A stretch of 64,000 bases of DNA from Candidatus Babelota bacterium (GCA_029262595.1 JAJCZB010000011.1:30352-94351); one strand, 5' to 3'; positions 49,221 through 61,025 are shown, numbered from the stretch's first letter. Made by a program: numbers and translations. Notes: a model not told the origin generated them from the letters alone.

Positions 49221-50774
49221 CTAATCTTCCTCCAAAAATAAAATGCGCACCCCAAACCATGAGCGTGTCTGATATAAAGTGAACATAAAAAGAATACAAA
49301 GCGGGCCAACCCAAAACCAAAAACCTAGTGAATATAAAAAAAATGGCATCGAACTATATTCCAAAGCTGCTACAATCGCCCAATAGACCCCAATAAATCC
49401 GATCCCTATACATACCATTTGCGCCGCATATCTTAAAAAAAACACTAATATATGCGATAGATACAAGCGTAACTGCACATAATATTGAAGCGCTCCGTAT
49501 AAAAAAAGCGTTTGCAGCAATGCTGCAACTGTAGTCGCCAAAGCAAGACCAATGGCTTGTAATTGATCAAGAAATAAATAATTCAACACCGTATTAACAC
49601 ATACAGAGCCAACCGCAATAATTGCTGGCACAACAGTGTGATGCAAAGAGTAATACACATTCAGCAAAATCTTATTAATTGCGAAGAAAAAAAGGCCGCA
49701 AAGCACAACAGAAAGAATACTCCCCGCTTCCTGCGCCTGCGCAAGTGAAAACTTGTCCGACAAAAACAACGTAATAAATATTTTGTGCGAAAGAAGCATC
49801 ATGGTTATGGCGATAGGAATGGTAACCCATCCAACCAGCTTAGTTGCTTCCATTAAATAAAATCCCAATCGACGAGGGGCATAGCTACTTACTCGAGAAA
49901 AGTGAGGAAATAAAATAGTTGAAAGCGCAACTCCAAATACTCCAAGCGGAATACCCATAAATCTATTTGCGTAGCTCAAAAGTGAAACAGATCCCTTTGC
50001 AAGCACAGAAGCAAAGCTCGTATCAATAAAAATACCAATCTCCAAAACCGCCATGCTTAAAAAACAAGGAATAAAACGAAGCAGTACGTAACCAAATTTT
50101 TTAAGGTCATCTTTCGTGCATATGCCAAATCCGATATTGAGGCGCAGATACGCAATAAAATGAACAAGCAATTGCGCCATCCCACCAAGCATGATAAACC
50201 AACACAAAGCGGTAATTGGCAACTGATACACCATACAGATAACAAGTCCCGCAATGTAGCAGATATTTAAAAAAATAGGACCAGCAGCAGGAGCAAAAAA
50301 TCGACCAACCGCCTGCAAAGGACCTGCCAATAATGCGCTTGTTGAAATTAAAAATATAAACGGCATCAAAATCCGTAAGAATTGCCCTCCTGCAACAATT
50401 TGATCATGCGAAAAACCAGGCGCAACAAGAGCAATAATCTGCTGCGCAAAAAACATTCCAATGCCACACAAAAAAAGGACGCCCCCCTCAAATACTAAAA
50501 ATCCCAAACTCATGAGGCCTTTTATTTCATTTTTCCCTTTTGTACGAACTGTTTGAACAATTGCCGGTACAAATGCCGCGGAAAGAGCTCCCTCTGCAAA
50601 AATTTTGCGTAACGTGTTAGGAATTTTCCATGCCGTAAAAAAGGCATCTGAAAGCGCACTCGCTCCGATATATCGTACGGTAAGAATTTCGCGAACGATT
50701 CCCAAACAGCGACTAATCAGCGTCCATCCACCTACTTGTATGGTCTTTTGAATAATTGATTTACGCGTGAACAC
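49221..50774 (-). CDS. murJ: Lipid II flippase MurJ (MviN family)
   Basis: Flips the peptidoglycan precursor lipid II across the inner membrane. The 517-aa product has about 14 membrane helices and the family pattern RCLGIVREILTVRYIGASALSDAFFTAWKIPN at the start, including the Arg-x-x-Gly-x-x-Arg block. Helix 7 region ...IDTSFASVLAKGSVSLLSYANRFMGIPLGVFGVAL is also typical. The GTG start overlaps the lolD stop by one base (TAGTG), with CGAGGG upstream. Together with the Ddl fusion it shows that peptidoglycan or a related precursor is made. Confidence 0.95.
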   Translation of the reverse strand: MFTRKSIIQKTIQVGGWTLISRCLGIVREILTVRYIGASALSDAFFTAWKIPNTLRKIFAEGALSAAFVPAIVQTVRTKGKNEIKGLMSLGFLVFEGGVLFLCGIGMFFAQQIIALVAPGFSHDQIVAGGQFLRILMPFIFLISTSALLAGPLQAVGRFFAPAAGPIFLNICYIAGLVICMVYQLPITALCWFIMLGGMAQLLVHFIAYLRLNIGFGICTKDDLKKFGYVLLRFIPCFLSMAVLEIGIFIDTSFASVLAKGSVSLLSYANRFMGIPLGVFGVALSTILFPHFSRVSSYAPRRLGFYLMEATKLVGWVTIPIAITMMLLSHKIFITLFLSDKFSLAQAQEAGSILSVVLCGLFFFAINKILLNVYYSLHHTVVPAIIAVGSVCVNTVLNYLFLDQLQAIGLALATTVAALLQTLFLYGALQYYVQLRLYLSHILVFFLRYAAQMVCIGIGFIGVYWAIVAALEYSSMPFFLYSLGFWFWVGPLCILFMFTLYQTRSWFGVRILFLEED

Positions 50775-51457
50775 TAATCCCTCGGTTCAATGAATCCATC
50801 ATGCAATCGATAGCGTATTTCCATTGCCTCGGCAACATAGCTATCGTGCGTACTGATGATGAGGCCCATGCCCCACTCTTTTTGAAGCGAAAGCAAAATA
50901 GAAATGATTTCTTTTCCGGTTTGTTCATCTAAATTCCCGGTTGGCTCGTCTGCAAGTAAAAACGCTGGCCGGTTGGCGAGCGCTCTCGCTAATGCGACGC
51001 GGGCTTGCTGCCCCCCTGATAACGATGCGGGACACGCATCTATTTTGTCTGATAGGCCTACTTGATCAAGTAATGTAAGCGCAGTATCACGCGCTTCTTG
51101 CTCAGATGCACCGGCAATGATCGCTGGCAACATACTATTTTCGAGAACCGATAATTCTTTAATAAGATATGGCAATTGAAAAATCAGCCCCACATTTTTT
51201 TGCAAAAAACGCTCATGCTCTTGGGGTGTCATTTTATTAAGAAGCTGATCATTAAATGAAACAGTCCCTGAGGTTGGCGCATCAAGGCCAGCGAGCAATT
51301 GAATAAATGTTGATTTTCCCGTTCCCGAGACCCCCGTTATGCCGTAGGTCTTCTCTTGCGAAAAAGAAACGGAAATATCGCGAAGCACAAAGGTCTCCTT
51401 ATTTCCTTCAAGAAAAGACTTTTCAAGCCCTTCAGCCTTCAATAATGACGTCTGCAT
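50774..51457 (-). CDS. ABC transporter ATPase, LolD-like
   Basis: The ATP-binding subunit of a LolCDE/MacB-type exporter. The 227-aa product has Walker A GVSGTGKST, the Q-loop (IFQLPYL), the signature LSGGQQAR, Walker B LLADEPTGNLD and the H-loop STHDS. It also has ...ADEPTGNLDE..., typical of LolD/MacB/FtsE types. The ATG at 51457 is preceded only by a weak GGGA. A longer frame that begins at TTG (51523) is possible. The LolC/LolE permeases are not in the window. murJ follows in the same unit. Confidence 0.88.
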   Translation of the reverse strand: MQTSLLKAEGLEKSFLEGNKETFVLRDISVSFSQEKTYGITGVSGTGKSTFIQLLAGLDAPTSGTVSFNDQLLNKMTPQEHERFLQKNVGLIFQLPYLIKELSVLENSMLPAIIAGASEQEARDTALTLLDQVGLSDKIDACPASLSGGQQARVALARALANRPAFLLADEPTGNLDEQTGKEIISILLSLQKEWGMGLIISTHDSYVAEAMEIRYRLHDGFIEPRD

Positions 51458-51670
51458 GCGAGATCCCACAAAATAATCAATGAATATTACTTCTGAATCA
51501 ACCTTTTGATAAAACTGAATCAATCACCTATAAGAGTAGCAGGATATGCCTATTTAAAAAAGATAATTACGACATTTTTCAATGTTATTATTGTCAGCGA
51601 TTTAGCCTATCCCCTACACTGGTGAATGTAAACTTTGAAAAACTCAGCTTCTCAATTAAGGGGGAGAGCT

Positions 51671-54037
51671 ATGAACAACACACTCGTAAATCCACAAAAT
51701 AAAGAAACAGTCCCAGAAATATTACCAATTATTCCAACCATGGACGTTGTAGTATTTCCAAACATGATTGTACCACTCCTGGTGCTCGATGAAAAAATCA
51801 TAACTGGGGTTAATCATGCGCTGCAAGAATCCAAGCTTATTTTTCTTCTTGCTGCAAAAGATTCACATAACTCTGCCGAAGGATCTATCGGCACTAATGA
51901 TCTGTATCAAGTTGGAACTATTGCAACTATCATGCGGCTGATTAAAATTCCAGAAGGCGGTATTAAAATTTTAGTACAAGGGGTTGGCAAAGGCCGAGCG
52001 CGCGATATCGTTACGCAAGACAATATGCTTCGCGCTCACATAGATCCCCTCGAAGTTGAAATGAATGATATCGATACATTGCTGCCGCACATTCGCAGCA
52101 TCAAAGCGGTCGCAGAAAAAATGGCTACATCAGGCCATTCTTTTAGCCCTGACTTTCATATTATTCTGTCCAAAATGCAGGATCCTGAAAAAATTGCTGA
52201 TTTTGTCCTTTCGCATTTGAGTCTTACTGTCGAACAAGGGCAGCAGCTGCTTGAAGTGCAAAGCCAAGAAGAATTACTTGAAACGATCTACCACTATCTC
52301 CATCAGGAAATAGAAGTGGCTGAAATTCAAGAAAAAATTAGAAGCAACGCGCGAGAGGCAATGAATCGCGCACAAAAAGAGTATTATTTGAGAGAGCAAT
52401 TGAAAGCAATCAAGCAAGAGCTGGGCGAAGACGACCTTGAAGAAATAGAACAAATGATTGAAAAGCTTGAAGCTCTTCCGCTGGATCAAGACACAAAAGA
52501 AGAAGTCATGCGACAAATCAACCGGTTAGAGCGAACCGCTCCCGATTCTCTGGAGGCAACGGTCACGCGAAACTATCTTGAATGGATTTTTGCATTACCA
52601 TGGGGAAAAGAAACTGAAGACAATCTTGATATCACTCATGCAAAACAAATTCTTGACGAAGAGCATCATGGCTTAAAAGACATAAAAGAACGAATTTTAG
52701 ATTTCATATCTGTCCGAAATCTCAAAAAAGATGGATATGCTCCCATTTTATGTTTTGTGGGGCCGCCAGGAACCGGTAAAACATCTTTGGGGCAATCAAT
52801 CGCAAAAAGTTTAGGCCGTACCTACTCACGTATTTCACTTGGTGGCGTAAAAGATGAAGCCGAAATTCGCGGCCACCGCCGCACGTATGTCGGAGCAATG
52901 CCAGGACGATTTGTTCAAGCGCTCCGTAAAGCTGAGTCTTCAAATCCTCTTATCGTAATAGATGAGCTTGATAAAATTGGATCAGACTTTAGAGGAGATC
53001 CTTCTGCGGCAATGCTTGAAGTATTGGATCCACAACAAAACAATGCTTTTTATGATAATTATCTTGGTGTCCCATTCGACCTTTCAAAAATACTCTTTAT
53101 TGCGACAGCCAACAATTTGGATACTATTCCGGGCCCATTGCGAGATCGGCTTGAAGTGATAGAACTTTCTGGCTACACAGTGGCAGAAAAAGCGCACATT
53201 GCAAAAAAACACCTTACAAACAAAGCGATCACTGACACCGGCTTAGATCCTGAATCAGTTTCAATTGATGATGAAGTAGTTACAGATATCATCGAAAACT
53301 TCACCCGCGAATCGGGAGTAAGGCAGCTCGAGCGATTAATTCGAAAATTATGTTCAAAAGCAGCTCGCTTGTTCGTTGAGACAAAAAATAAAATAACCTT
53401 CACCAAGGATAACATTGAAGAGTATCTAGGGGCACGGCCATTCGTTGATGATGAGATAAACCTTAAAGATCAAGTTGGTATTTCAAACGGGCTTGCATGG
53501 ACGTCGTATGGCGGCGATATGCTGCAAATCGAAGCCGTTTTAATGCCCGGAAATGGTAAACTCATGCTTACTGGGCAACTCGGCGACGTTATGAAAGAAT
53601 CAGCACATGCTGCTGTGACGTATGCCCGATGCCATGCCAAAGAATTTGCCATCGACCCAGAACTTTTCAAGAAAAATGATTTGCACATCCACGTACCTGC
53701 CGGCGCAATACCAAAAGACGGCCCGTCTGCTGGTATCACAATGCTTACAGCTATTTTATCTACCCTCACTCAACGACCAATCAATTCTACCTATGCAATG
53801 ACCGGAGAATTGAATTTACGTGGAGACGTGATGCGCATTGGAGGGCTCAAAGAAAAAATTCTTGCGGCCAAACGAAACAACCTCTCTCATGTAATCGCAC
53901 CGATCAAAAACAAACCGGATCTGAGAGATATGGATGATGTCGTACAAGGAATTAATATCATTTGGGTAGAACACGCTGATGAGGTACTTCAGCGAGTACT
54001 TGAACCGCTAAAACAAAAGAAAAGCAAGTTGGCATGA
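51671..54037 (+). CDS. lon: ATP-dependent protease Lon
   Basis: The cytosolic quality-control protease. The 788-aa product starts at 51671 (GGGGGAG before ATG); the 12 codons upstream are untranslated. It has the N-terminal substrate domain (about 15-205), a long coiled coil, and AAA+ with Walker A GPPGTGKTS and Walker B VIDELDK. The LonB/LonA proteolytic domain has the Ser-Lys dyad (PKDGPSAGITM and ...LKEKILAAKRN...). All motifs are intact. The PfkB kinase gene overlaps its stop (ATGA). Confidence 0.97.
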   Translation: MNNTLVNPQNKETVPEILPIIPTMDVVVFPNMIVPLLVLDEKIITGVNHALQESKLIFLLAAKDSHNSAEGSIGTNDLYQVGTIATIMRLIKIPEGGIKILVQGVGKGRARDIVTQDNMLRAHIDPLEVEMNDIDTLLPHIRSIKAVAEKMATSGHSFSPDFHIILSKMQDPEKIADFVLSHLSLTVEQGQQLLEVQSQEELLETIYHYLHQEIEVAEIQEKIRSNAREAMNRAQKEYYLREQLKAIKQELGEDDLEEIEQMIEKLEALPLDQDTKEEVMRQINRLERTAPDSLEATVTRNYLEWIFALPWGKETEDNLDITHAKQILDEEHHGLKDIKERILDFISVRNLKKDGYAPILCFVGPPGTGKTSLGQSIAKSLGRTYSRISLGGVKDEAEIRGHRRTYVGAMPGRFVQALRKAESSNPLIVIDELDKIGSDFRGDPSAAMLEVLDPQQNNAFYDNYLGVPFDLSKILFIATANNLDTIPGPLRDRLEVIELSGYTVAEKAHIAKKHLTNKAITDTGLDPESVSIDDEVVTDIIENFTRESGVRQLERLIRKLCSKAARLFVETKNKITFTKDNIEEYLGARPFVDDEINLKDQVGISNGLAWTSYGGDMLQIEAVLMPGNGKLMLTGQLGDVMKESAHAAVTYARCHAKEFAIDPELFKKNDLHIHVPAGAIPKDGPSAGITMLTAILSTLTQRPINSTYAMTGELNLRGDVMRIGGLKEKILAAKRNNLSHVIAPIKNKPDLRDMDDVVQGINIIWVEHADEVLQRVLEPLKQKKSKLA

Positions 54038-55125
54038 AAAAAATCATAACAATCGGATCAGCCGTTCATGATCTCTTTATAGAATATGAACGGCCACAAC
54101 TTATGGCCTTTGAAATAGACGGCCAAGAAGTTATGTACGTTATGCTCGAAGAAGGACGTAAAACTGAAATTACTGAACTTCACACTGCTATCGGAGGAGG
54201 CGCACTTAATAGCGCTTCCTCTTTTAAACGATTAGGATTTTCTGCCACACCGTGCTCTAAAATTGGCACTGATTCTCAAGGAGCATTTATACTTGAGCAA
54301 CTCAAAAAGAAAAAAATCGACCACTCATACATCAAAGAAAGCACCAAAAATCCAACCGGAACATCATACATTTTGATCACGCCTACAGGAAATAATGGAT
54401 TACTGGTTAATCGAGGAGCAAACCTCACGCTGAATCGAAAAGATGTTCCACTGAAGGAATTTATTGATTGTGATCAACTCTATATAACTTCTTTGAGCAA
54501 AAATAGCTCAGAACTCTTGCCCTACATAACAAGTCATGCAAAAAAATTGAACATCCCTGTAGCAGCTAACCCAGGCACCAGCCAACTGACGGCAAATGTG
54601 AGTACCTTGATTGAATCACTTGGGCACATCGATATCCTGATCATGAACACATTGGAAGCTACGCTCCTTGCTGAGAAAATAATAACATCGAAGAAAAAAC
54701 CTTCCACCAAAGACAATGATTATGGATTACCAGAACTATTAGCAACACCTATAATGCGCGAGTCAGTCTTATTTACACTCAAAGATTATTTTAAAGCAGT
54801 ACATGCCCTTGGTCCTAAAATTGTTGCTGTAACTAACGGGGAAGACGGGGTATATATTTCTGATGGATCACAAATTTTTTATCATCCAAGCCTTCCTATT
54901 GAAGTAGAAAGCACTGTAGGAGCTGGAGATGCATTTGGATCAACATTCGTTGCCCAACTCTTAAAAGGCAAATCTCTAGAAGAGGCAATTCGTGCTGGCG
55001 TTATCAATAGCGCCGCTGCTCTTGAGCACTTTGATGCAACTACCGGACTTTTAGATCAAAAAGAACTCGATGAATTGGTCGCAGAAATTGATCAAAACGG
55101 TATTAAAAAATTCGATCTCACATAA
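54034..55125 (+). CDS. PfkB-family carbohydrate/nucleoside kinase
   Basis: The 363-aa product has both PfkB signatures: GGGALNSASSFKRLGF (about 52-67) and VESTVGAGDAFGSTF with catalytic Asp (about 289-303). The N terminus (ITIGSAVHDLFI) and NxNPGTSQL-like segment resemble adenosine kinase/ribokinase-type enzymes. The exact substrate is not evident. It overlaps lon by 4 bp, suggesting joint expression with the protease. Confidence 0.9.
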   Translation: MKKIITIGSAVHDLFIEYERPQLMAFEIDGQEVMYVMLEEGRKTEITELHTAIGGGALNSASSFKRLGFSATPCSKIGTDSQGAFILEQLKKKKIDHSYIKESTKNPTGTSYILITPTGNNGLLVNRGANLTLNRKDVPLKEFIDCDQLYITSLSKNSSELLPYITSHAKKLNIPVAANPGTSQLTANVSTLIESLGHIDILIMNTLEATLLAEKIITSKKKPSTKDNDYGLPELLATPIMRESVLFTLKDYFKAVHALGPKIVAVTNGEDGVYISDGSQIFYHPSLPIEVESTVGAGDAFGSTFVAQLLKGKSLEEAIRAGVINSAAALEHFDATTGLLDQKELDELVAEIDQNGIKKFDLT

Positions 55126-55205
55126 TTCATACCAATCTCATCCATGATCATTGATTTCACGTCGCTGTTTGACAGCATGAATTCCGGTATATTTCAAGGC
55201 ATTGA

Positions 55206-56690
<1,485 letters not shown>

Positions 56691-56698
56691 GCTCTCTC

Positions 56699-56947
56699 AT
56701 GGAACTAACGATTAGCACACCATTTTATCAATCAGAATATTCCGTTGTTTGGCTTGAAGTAAATACGCCCACTGGTAATTACGTAATTCAAAAAGGCCAT
56801 GCGCCGACTATTTTAATACTGTCCCCTTTAAAGCCACTCACGTTTCGATTGAAAACAGGTAAAAATGAAACGCTAACGGTAAGACATGGGGTAGTCAAAG
56901 TGGATCGTGTATCTGCAATGGTAGTGATAACGGTGGCCGAAGAATAA
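56699..56947 (+). CDS. atpC: ATP synthase F1 subunit epsilon, N-terminal domain only
   Basis: The 82-aa product covers only the beta-sandwich of epsilon (YSVVWLEVNTPTGNYVIQKGHAPTI, ...VRHGVVKVDRVSAMVV); the usual about 50-residue C-terminal helical hairpin that inhibits the enzyme is absent. It is 8 bp after atpD. The short form implies lost or altered self-inhibition. It is similar to short epsilon subunits known in some other lineages. Confidence 0.88.
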   Translation: MELTISTPFYQSEYSVVWLEVNTPTGNYVIQKGHAPTILILSPLKPLTFRLKTGKNETLTVRHGVVKVDRVSAMVVITVAEE

Positions 56948-56970
56948 TCCCCCGCTACCGACTGATTTTT

Positions 56971-57822
56971 TTATTCAAAACCACCATATGATTCTAGGTA
57001 TTTCTCACCAACAACTTCTTCTACTTCACCCGGCTGTGTGATAACTGGAGCAAGTTTCTTTTGCCGAGCTCTATAATCAGCTGCTTTTTGAGTTACATAT
57101 TTATATCCGCGCTGAATAGCGCTTCCAGCACCTTTACCAAAGCGCTTTGCATAATCCCAAGTTCCCCATAAAACTGTTTCAAATCCACTTTCTCGAGGAG
57201 CGTCTTTCGGATTAAGTAAGCGTTCCATTTTTGCTACTGTTTCAGGTGTAGGAATGGTACCAAAATAAAGATGCGTCAAATAATTCATAAGCTTTTTGTC
57301 TTTTTTAATTTTGTTAAAACCGCCTGCTATATTATTTGGTAGCGCCTTTAGCTGGCGATCCATCCAATTCGTTTCACGGTACCCATCAAGAAGTAATTTT
57401 AAAACGTGCATACCAATAGCTGCATACTCATCTTTTGATACATCATACTCGTCACGCAACACACGTTCAGTTTCTCTGATACGATCTTGTTTCATCTCAT
57501 TTGATACATGCGCACTAATTGGCTCTGTAACAAGAAACGCATCCATTAAAATAAGCGCATCTCTGTGGGCTGTTGAACAATCTTTTCCAAAAATTAAACA
57601 ATTAAGATTGTCTGGCTTCAGCAAAAACTCATGCGTTCTGAGCACCACGTCGCTCACTTCAGGCGTCGCATACAATTGCCTCTTTAATTTTTTTACGGGA
57701 GCAGTGTAAAGCTTGCGCGTCATCTGCTTAATTCTTTCCGATCGAGCTTCTTGTGCGTAAGACCCATTGAACATCATCCCTGCCACCAATGCGACAAGCA
57801 TCATTTTGAATACTTTCATCAT
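56971..57822 (-). CDS. Secreted helical protein, unknown function
   Basis: The 283-aa product starts with a signal peptide (MMKVFKMMLVALVAGMMFNGSYA, then QEARS) and AAGGAG before the ATG. The mature protein is helical and charged, with two Cys (CLIFGKDCS, about 76-83) that could form a small loop. An amphipathic region (LNNIAGGFNKIKKDKKL type) and a basic segment near 240-262 follow. The tail is acidic (EVEEVVGEKYLES). I recognise no family. Confidence 0.72.
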   Translation of the reverse strand: MMKVFKMMLVALVAGMMFNGSYAQEARSERIKQMTRKLYTAPVKKLKRQLYATPEVSDVVLRTHEFLLKPDNLNCLIFGKDCSTAHRDALILMDAFLVTEPISAHVSNEMKQDRIRETERVLRDEYDVSKDEYAAIGMHVLKLLLDGYRETNWMDRQLKALPNNIAGGFNKIKKDKKLMNYLTHLYFGTIPTPETVAKMERLLNPKDAPRESGFETVLWGTWDYAKRFGKGAGSAIQRGYKYVTQKAADYRARQKKLAPVITQPGEVEEVVGEKYLESYGGFE

Positions 57823-57970
57823 ACTCTCCTTAGATACTGGCTATATACCTGCTTCTTTTCACTTTCAAAATAGCAAAATTGCAGCTCGAAAAGCAATGGT
57901 TTTGCCCTGCTTTTTCCTTTTCAAAAGGCACTAATGCGGGTATGCTGAGTAGCATTCAAAGGATATATTC

Positions 57971-59581
57971 ATGAAAAAAGCGATAGGCACGATCATTTCA
58001 GGGTCTCTGACTAATGGGCTAACCATGCGCCTTGCGCCCAGAACGGACCTAGAAACGATAAAAACGGGCAAATTTATCTGCATTTCTGGCACACATCATC
58101 GCTTTTTCAGCCTTATTACTGATCTTGCGCTTGAAGTGACTAACCCCGATATTCTACTTTTCCCTCCATCTGAGCAGGAATCTCTCCTCACTGAAATGCT
58201 GCAAGAAAAAGATATCTATGCTACCGCCGTTCTAAAACCTATGCTCATGCTAGGCAAAGATTTGCAGCCAGTGCCAGTAAAGACTATCCCTCCCCATTTT
58301 TCTCACGTATATGAAGCGGACCAAAAAGATGTTGCACTTATTTTTGGCGATGAAGCTGACGATTCAAAAAAATTTTTTAATATCGGCACTCCTTTGGATA
58401 TGACAACCCCTGTTTGTTTAAACCTTGATCGCCTTACTGAGCGATCAAATGGAATTTTTGGAAAAACAGGAACGGGGAAAACATTTTTAACGCGGCTCGT
58501 TTTGGCAGGACTCATTAAAAATGAAAAAGCAGTAAATCTTATTTTTGATATGCATAGTGAGTATGGACTGCAAGCACGCAAAGAAGGCAAAGAGCAATCC
58601 TTTGTCAAAGGGCTTAAAACATTATTCCCGGACAAAGTTGCTATCTTTTCTCTCGATCCTGATTCTACCCGTCGCCGTGGCGGCAATCCGGATGTCGCCA
58701 TTACTATTCCATATCAATCTGTACAAGTGGAAGACATTCTCTCTTTGGGATCCGAACTCAATTTACACTCAACTGCACTTGAAGCCGCGCATTTAATTGC
58801 TGCAAAATATAAGCACGAGTGGCTTAACGCGCTGCTTTCCAGTGGCGAAAACTTAAAAGAATTTGCTGAAGGCATCGGCGCGCATACTGAATCGATTGCA
58901 GCTCTCTATCGAAAATTAAAACGCATCGAGCGATTACCTTTCTTTATTAACGCATCCGGATCTGCCATGCGAGATCAAAACGTAATTGATCAAATGCTCG
59001 AATACATCGATAAAGGAGTTAATGTCATTGTAGAGTTCGGCAACTATACGCAAACTTTTGTATATCTTTTGATTGCCAATATTATTACGCGCCGTATCCA
59101 CAGAAAGTACATTGAAAAAACAGAACAGTTTTTAGGATCGCAAAAAAGTGAAGACGAGCCAAAAAAATTAATGATCACCATCGAAGAAGCACACAAGTTT
59201 CTCAATCCGCAAGCCGCGCGCCAAACTATCTTTGGCATAATCGCACGCGAAATGAGAAAATATTACGTCTCGCTTTTAGTTGTAGATCAGCGCCCCTCGG
59301 GTATCGATGAAGAAATTTTATCTCAGATTGGTACTAAAGTAGTCGCGCAATTGAATGACGAAAAAGATATTCAAGGCGTGCTCAATGGCGTATCGGGCGC
59401 AAATAATTTGCGATCGATTCTCGCTTCACTTGATAGTAAAAAGCAAGCTCTTCTTTTGGGGCATGCGGTTACGATGCCTGTTGTAGTGCAAACGCGCGAA
59501 TACGATGAAACCTTTTATCGCGCTATGGCTGACGGCGTAAGCAAAAAAAACATCGATGAATTAGTGCAGGAATTATTTTAA
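57971..59581 (+). CDS. HerA-family DNA-translocating ATPase
   Basis: The 536-aa product has an N-terminal HAS-barrel-like domain (about 1-125, IGTIISGSLTNGLTMRL), Walker A GKTGTGKT (164-171), Walker B LMITIEEAHKF and a conserved Arg/Gln region (VVDQRPSGIDEEILSQIGTKVVAQLND) typical of HerA. HerA forms a hexamer and in archaea works with the NurA nuclease in end resection; no nurA is adjacent. Related bacterial HerA proteins often act in phage defence, but no partner is seen here. A standalone DNA-processing or conjugation-type role is open. Confidence 0.88.
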   Translation: MKKAIGTIISGSLTNGLTMRLAPRTDLETIKTGKFICISGTHHRFFSLITDLALEVTNPDILLFPPSEQESLLTEMLQEKDIYATAVLKPMLMLGKDLQPVPVKTIPPHFSHVYEADQKDVALIFGDEADDSKKFFNIGTPLDMTTPVCLNLDRLTERSNGIFGKTGTGKTFLTRLVLAGLIKNEKAVNLIFDMHSEYGLQARKEGKEQSFVKGLKTLFPDKVAIFSLDPDSTRRRGGNPDVAITIPYQSVQVEDILSLGSELNLHSTALEAAHLIAAKYKHEWLNALLSSGENLKEFAEGIGAHTESIAALYRKLKRIERLPFFINASGSAMRDQNVIDQMLEYIDKGVNVIVEFGNYTQTFVYLLIANIITRRIHRKYIEKTEQFLGSQKSEDEPKKLMITIEEAHKFLNPQAARQTIFGIIAREMRKYYVSLLVVDQRPSGIDEEILSQIGTKVVAQLNDEKDIQGVLNGVSGANNLRSILASLDSKKQALLLGHAVTMPVVVQTREYDETFYRAMADGVSKKNIDELVQELF

Positions 59582-59586
59582 AACTT

Positions 59587-60036
59587 CTACTCATACCACG
59601 GCAATCGATCGATTGGTATCCCTGCCTTTTCAGCAATCACCGCATCGAATCCATCAATATCAATGGCATTAACCAATTGCGCATGAGATCTGGTTGCTTC
59701 AGGTTGATAATCTGCAGCTAATAAAAATAATTGCTCAAAAATAGGTCCTAACCTTCCTGATTGCGCGTGCGTGAGCCATATATAAAGAGCCTGCTTTGAG
59801 TCATCATCAAGTTGCATGTAATCAATGCCATGCTTAGAGAGAAGAGCACGATTCTTTTTTAAATAACCGTTTACAATTTTGAAATCAGATACTTCATCTT
59901 TTTTGATAAAACCGAGTCGAGCAGCTGCAGCTCGCAAAGAACTCACTGCTTTTTTCTTTGTGGCAATAGCTACATTACCGCGCAAAACGCATATGGACGC
60001 AAAAAGGCCGACAATAATTAACCATCGCTTCTTCAT
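59587..60036 (-). CDS. Small secreted helical protein, unknown function
   Basis: The 149-aa product has a signal peptide (MKKRWLIIVGLFASICVLRGNVA) and GGGGGG before the ATG. The mature part is helical (SSLRAAAARLGFIKKD...; ALYIWLTHAQSGRLGPIFEQLFLLAADY). The stop codon is 5 bp from the convergent herA stop, with no obvious terminator between. No family recognised. Confidence 0.7.
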   Translation of the reverse strand: MKKRWLIIVGLFASICVLRGNVAIATKKKAVSSLRAAAARLGFIKKDEVSDFKIVNGYLKKNRALLSKHGIDYMQLDDDSKQALYIWLTHAQSGRLGPIFEQLFLLAADYQPEATRSHAQLVNAIDIDGFDAVIAEKAGIPIDRLPWYE

Positions 60037-60242
60037 ATTCCCCCCTAGCAGGACATATCAGACATGCAACACTATATTTTCCGTTCACCTTTAGTTTAGC
60101 CGCTTTAACCGCGGAAATGCAATAGTTTCCAGGCAATTCTGCCCTATATAAAAATTGGCCTTTCTTTTACTGACAGCTCGAAAAAATGGTGATAGAATAA
60201 AATAGTTTCCAAACAAATAGCATTTAGTATAAGGCGAAAACG

Positions 60243-61025
60243 ATGATCGGTCGCACCATTTCAATTCTCTCTCTTCTAGCCCTCGTCACCTTTGGGGGTA
60301 TTTGGTTTTTTTCTCGTAGACCTGTTGCGCGAACTGCCGAACCAGTCGTTGAAACACTCGCTATTGGAACAAATGCAGAATATCCTCCTTTTAGTTTCAT
60401 GGAAAATGATGAAATCGTTGGCTTTGATATAGATGTTGCAACTGAAATAGCAAAACGAATCCAAAAGCCATTCTCATTGCGCAATATGTCTTTCGAAGCG
60501 CTCATCCCTGAACTGCAAACAGGCAGCATTCATCTTATTGCTGCCGGCATGACGCCCACTCCTGAGCGCGCGAAGCGAGCATTATTTACAACTGCTCATC
60601 TGGAGGGTGACCCTCTCATGGCAGTACAAAAAGCTGGCGCTGATCCCATTCGAAACAAAGAACAACTTAACAAAAAGACAGTTGTCGTGAATCAAGGATA
60701 TAGCTCTGACCATTATGTAAGTGATCTTGATGAAGATGTTGAAATTGTCCGTGTTTCATCACCGCTGATCAGCACAGGCCTCCTTACGCTTGACGGCGGC
60801 CAAGCTGATGTATATGTCGCTGCAAAAAGTTCCTTACAGCCCTTTCTTGAAAAGAAAAGCGATAATTATATCGTAACGCGCATCGATGGCACTGGAGAGT
60901 CTTCCGCTTTAGCTATTTCAAAAAAATACCCGCAGCTCTATTCTTCTTTGCAATCCGCGATGAGCGAAATGATAAAAGATGGCACTCTTGCCACATTAAA
61001 AGAGAAGTGGAAATTGAATGATTGA
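60243..61025 (+). CDS. Polar amino-acid ABC transporter substrate-binding protein
   Basis: The 260-aa product belongs to the SBP_bac_3 group: AIGTNAEYPPFSFMENDEIVGFDIDVATEIAKR (about 41-73), FEALIPELQTGSIHLIAAGMT (ligand-binding). An N-terminal hydrophobic segment (ILSLLALVTFGGIWFF) has no lipobox Cys, so the protein is probably anchored by an uncleaved or classical signal. The residue pattern suits polar/basic amino acids such as Arg or Gln. AAGGCG precedes ATG. First gene of the three-gene transporter operon. Confidence 0.9.
   Translation: MIGRTISILSLLALVTFGGIWFFSRRPVARTAEPVVETLAIGTNAEYPPFSFMENDEIVGFDIDVATEIAKRIQKPFSLRNMSFEALIPELQTGSIHLIAAGMTPTPERAKRALFTTAHLEGDPLMAVQKAGADPIRNKEQLNKKTVVVNQGYSSDHYVSDLDEDVEIVRVSSPLISTGLLTLDGGQADVYVAAKSSLQPFLEKKSDNYIVTRIDGTGESSALAISKKYPQLYSSLQSAMSEMIKDGTLATLKEKWKLND

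Noticed and set aside
57971..60036. HerA plus adjacent small gene as a defence cassette
   Set aside because: The small protein is exported and converges on herA, so they are not an operon and no nuclease is present.
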